Assembly: GCA_038049695.1 (NCBI GenBank) | Contig: CP142452.1 | Span: 51,046,501 to 51,110,500, forward strand | Direction: 5' to 3' | DNA from: Cinnamomum chago | Lineage: Eukaryota > Streptophyta > Magnoliopsida > Laurales > Lauraceae | DNA: 64,000 nucleotides | Part shown: positions 62,521 through 64,000 of the stretch, piece by piece | Layout: each line of letters begins with the position of its first letter | Position numbering within the stretch: the first letter of the stretch is position 1 | The notes under the pieces: model-generated | What the model saw: only the letters and a program-made list of their open reading frames with translations | Database searches by the model: none | Told to the model about the DNA's origin: nothing | Position numbers and translations under genes: made by a program

Positions 62521-64000
62521 TAATAGAAACCTAATTAAAGACGATAAGACTTAGCCACACCTAGAGAATAGAGACATTCCCCAACCAAGGTACAAATCCG
62601 ACTTAGAAACACCATAGAATCGAACGAACCAGTAGGTCCACAACAGGCAGACACTTGGGCGCACCTGTACCCCAGAAACCTAGGCTCACATATAAGTGCG
62701 CCCAACTTCTTGTTCCAATCCTGAAGCACATTGGTTGCATTTCAACTCTCGAACTTAAACCACATATATATTTATTGACATGGATCACCTGAAACTCCAA
62801 GCCTAAGCGAACAAAATCTCGCAAAGAACCCAAAACACGCGAACCAGACACATAGGAGCAACCACAGGTGCGCCTAAGTTATCCAGACACATAGGAGCAA
62901 CCACAGGTGCGCCTAAGTTATTCAGGAAACATAGGAGCAACCACAGGTGCGCCCAAGTTATTCAGGAAACATAGGAGCAACCACAAGTGCGCCCAAGTTC
63001 GTCTCCATCACCCGGGACCTCCGAATCCATATTCACTTTGAACCTTGACCTTAATCAACATCATAGGACCATCACAGAACCAATAACAACCCATAAATTA
63101 AAGATTTAATTAACCTAAACCCGTCCGGAACCTCGAACCGAAATCAGACGGGCGAGCAATATCAAGGCATCACTTGGGCGCCCATACAGGTGCGCCCAAG
63201 TTTACAGAACACTTAGGCGCACACACAGGTGCGCCCAGGTTCCCTGTCTAGCCCAAGTTGCGAATCTTGGTCACAATTCGAATTCCGGACTTAAACCATT
63301 AAGATAAATCAATCTAGAACCTAAAAAAACATTAAAACAGAAGCTTACACTTATAGAAACCCCCGAATTCCAAAATCAATAGCGATACCATCGTCACCAG
63401 CCCAAGCACACAGAACCTGACACTTAGGCGCAACCATAAATGCGCCCAAGTTGCCTCAGTAACATAGGCGCAACTATAAGTGCGCCCAAGTTCTCCGTCA
63501 GTCCTATTTCACCGATTCTGACATCTTTCCGTCATTTGAAACAAACCTGAAATTCCAGAGCCTTAAACAACTAAAACAGAACCTCAACATATTTAAAAAC
63601 ATATTAATCAGAACCTTATAACATCCTTAAATCACTCTTAATCAACTTTTAATTTAAAACAAACCAACCCAATTAAGACAATACTTAACCAAATTCCTTA
63701 GGCATAGAAATTGCCAAGCTTAGGCTATTTGCACCCTAGGATTATATCAGATTCCTCCATTAGATAGATTAGAGCATTAGGCTTCGTCCCATCATTTTTC
63801 TTGTTCTGTTAGGGGACTGGGAGAGCTGATGTGGGCGGTCTAGGACCTTAGGCTAGGGTTAATCCAATGATCAGTAATAAAGCACTAATCATGTAAATCC
63901 AAGTAAAATCCCGTAGTTAGGCCCTTCTAGCCCCAATATTAAAAATCCATAAAAACTATAAAACCAACAAAATAAACCCAAAAAGATTTTTCCTTTATTT

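Larger units (their letters stand above)
59945..63495 (+). repeat. Dispersed GC-rich hairpins CTTGGGCGCAC..GTGCGCCCAAG
   Basis: Inverted repeats with up to 11-base stems around short A/C/T loops near 59945, 59983, 60027, 60188, 60505, 60665, 61345, 61550, 61752, 61790, 61832, 62653, 62855, 62900, 62935, 63170, 63205, 63425 and 63465. Arms are sometimes decayed on one side (CTTGGGAGCAACTG, ACATAGGAGCAACC). Confidence 0.88.
59422..64000 (+). mobile_element. Large LTR of a further element, right end outside the window
   Basis: Starts TGTGACCTCA exactly where the antisense PMD frame is cut; the left flank GGTGA (59417-59421) is the expected target copy. It shares the TGTGA start with the two Tekay/Del-like solo LTRs. 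No credible ORF. Contains a TATA box at 60813, at least a dozen GC-rich hairpins (59945-63490) and an A/T-rich repeat block (62200-62520). Whether it is a solo LTR, a 5' LTR or LTR plus leader cannot be decided from this window. Confidence 0.7.

Overview
This window is plant nuclear DNA and consists almost entirely of LTR retrotransposons inserted into one another. I see no host gene, rRNA, tRNA or CRISPR. The plant assignment rests on Tat-type Ty3 elements with a second RNase H, Copia and Sirevirus-like sequences with initiator-Met tRNA primer sites, and a plant mobile domain ORF. The species cannot be read from the sequence.

Layout. (1) 1-29965, minus strand: a Tat-lineage Ty3 element (Tat1) with gag, protease, a G-patch-like segment, RT, two RNase H domains and integrase. 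It is decayed by in-frame stops and frameshifts and runs off the left edge near its 3' LTR. (2) Its 5' LTR (about 13.3-14.24 kb plus 28.4-29.965 kb) is split by a young Copia element (14240-28184, minus). That element has an intact 1310-codon polyprotein and near-identical 2-kb LTRs, plus an extra truncated internal fragment beyond its 5' LTR, the signature of a tandem LTR-internal-LTR-internal array. (3) The Copia leader holds a 4-kb solo LTR (22096-26093, target duplication ACCAT). (4) Tat1 itself sits in the RNase H region of a Tekay/Del-like chromovirus P (29966-39966, minus). The P gag is split by another 4.1-kb solo LTR (32219-36358, target duplication AACTC). (5) P is inserted in the 3' end of a second Tat element (Tat2, plus strand). 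Tat2 resumes at 39967, has its LTR at 40335, lacks gag and protease, and continues to 59421. (6) Tat2 is interrupted by a Sirevirus-like element without pol (44169-51787, target duplication GTATC) and a Copia-type solo LTR (52585-54247, target duplication ATAGG). Its distal antisense ORF is cut by a further large LTR (59422 to beyond the window end). The deepest nest has five levels: Tat2 > P > Tat1 > Copia > solo LTR.

Most interesting signals. Tat elements carry arrays of tiny RNA hairpins in the 5' leader and between pol and the antisense ORF, with compensatory stem changes between units. Tat2 carries an antisense plant-mobile-domain gene with three GT-AG introns whose splicing keeps the frame. 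Nearly every LTR family here carries its own GC-rich palindromic or minisatellite block in AT-rich surroundings. The Sirevirus-like element combines gag and an env-like/plant-transposon-domain ORF with no pol and shows a series of polypurine tracts.

Boundaries supported by target-site duplications, TG..CA ends, primer sites or restored reading frames are firm. The inner ends of the Tat LTRs and lineage names within Copia and Ty3 are less certain.
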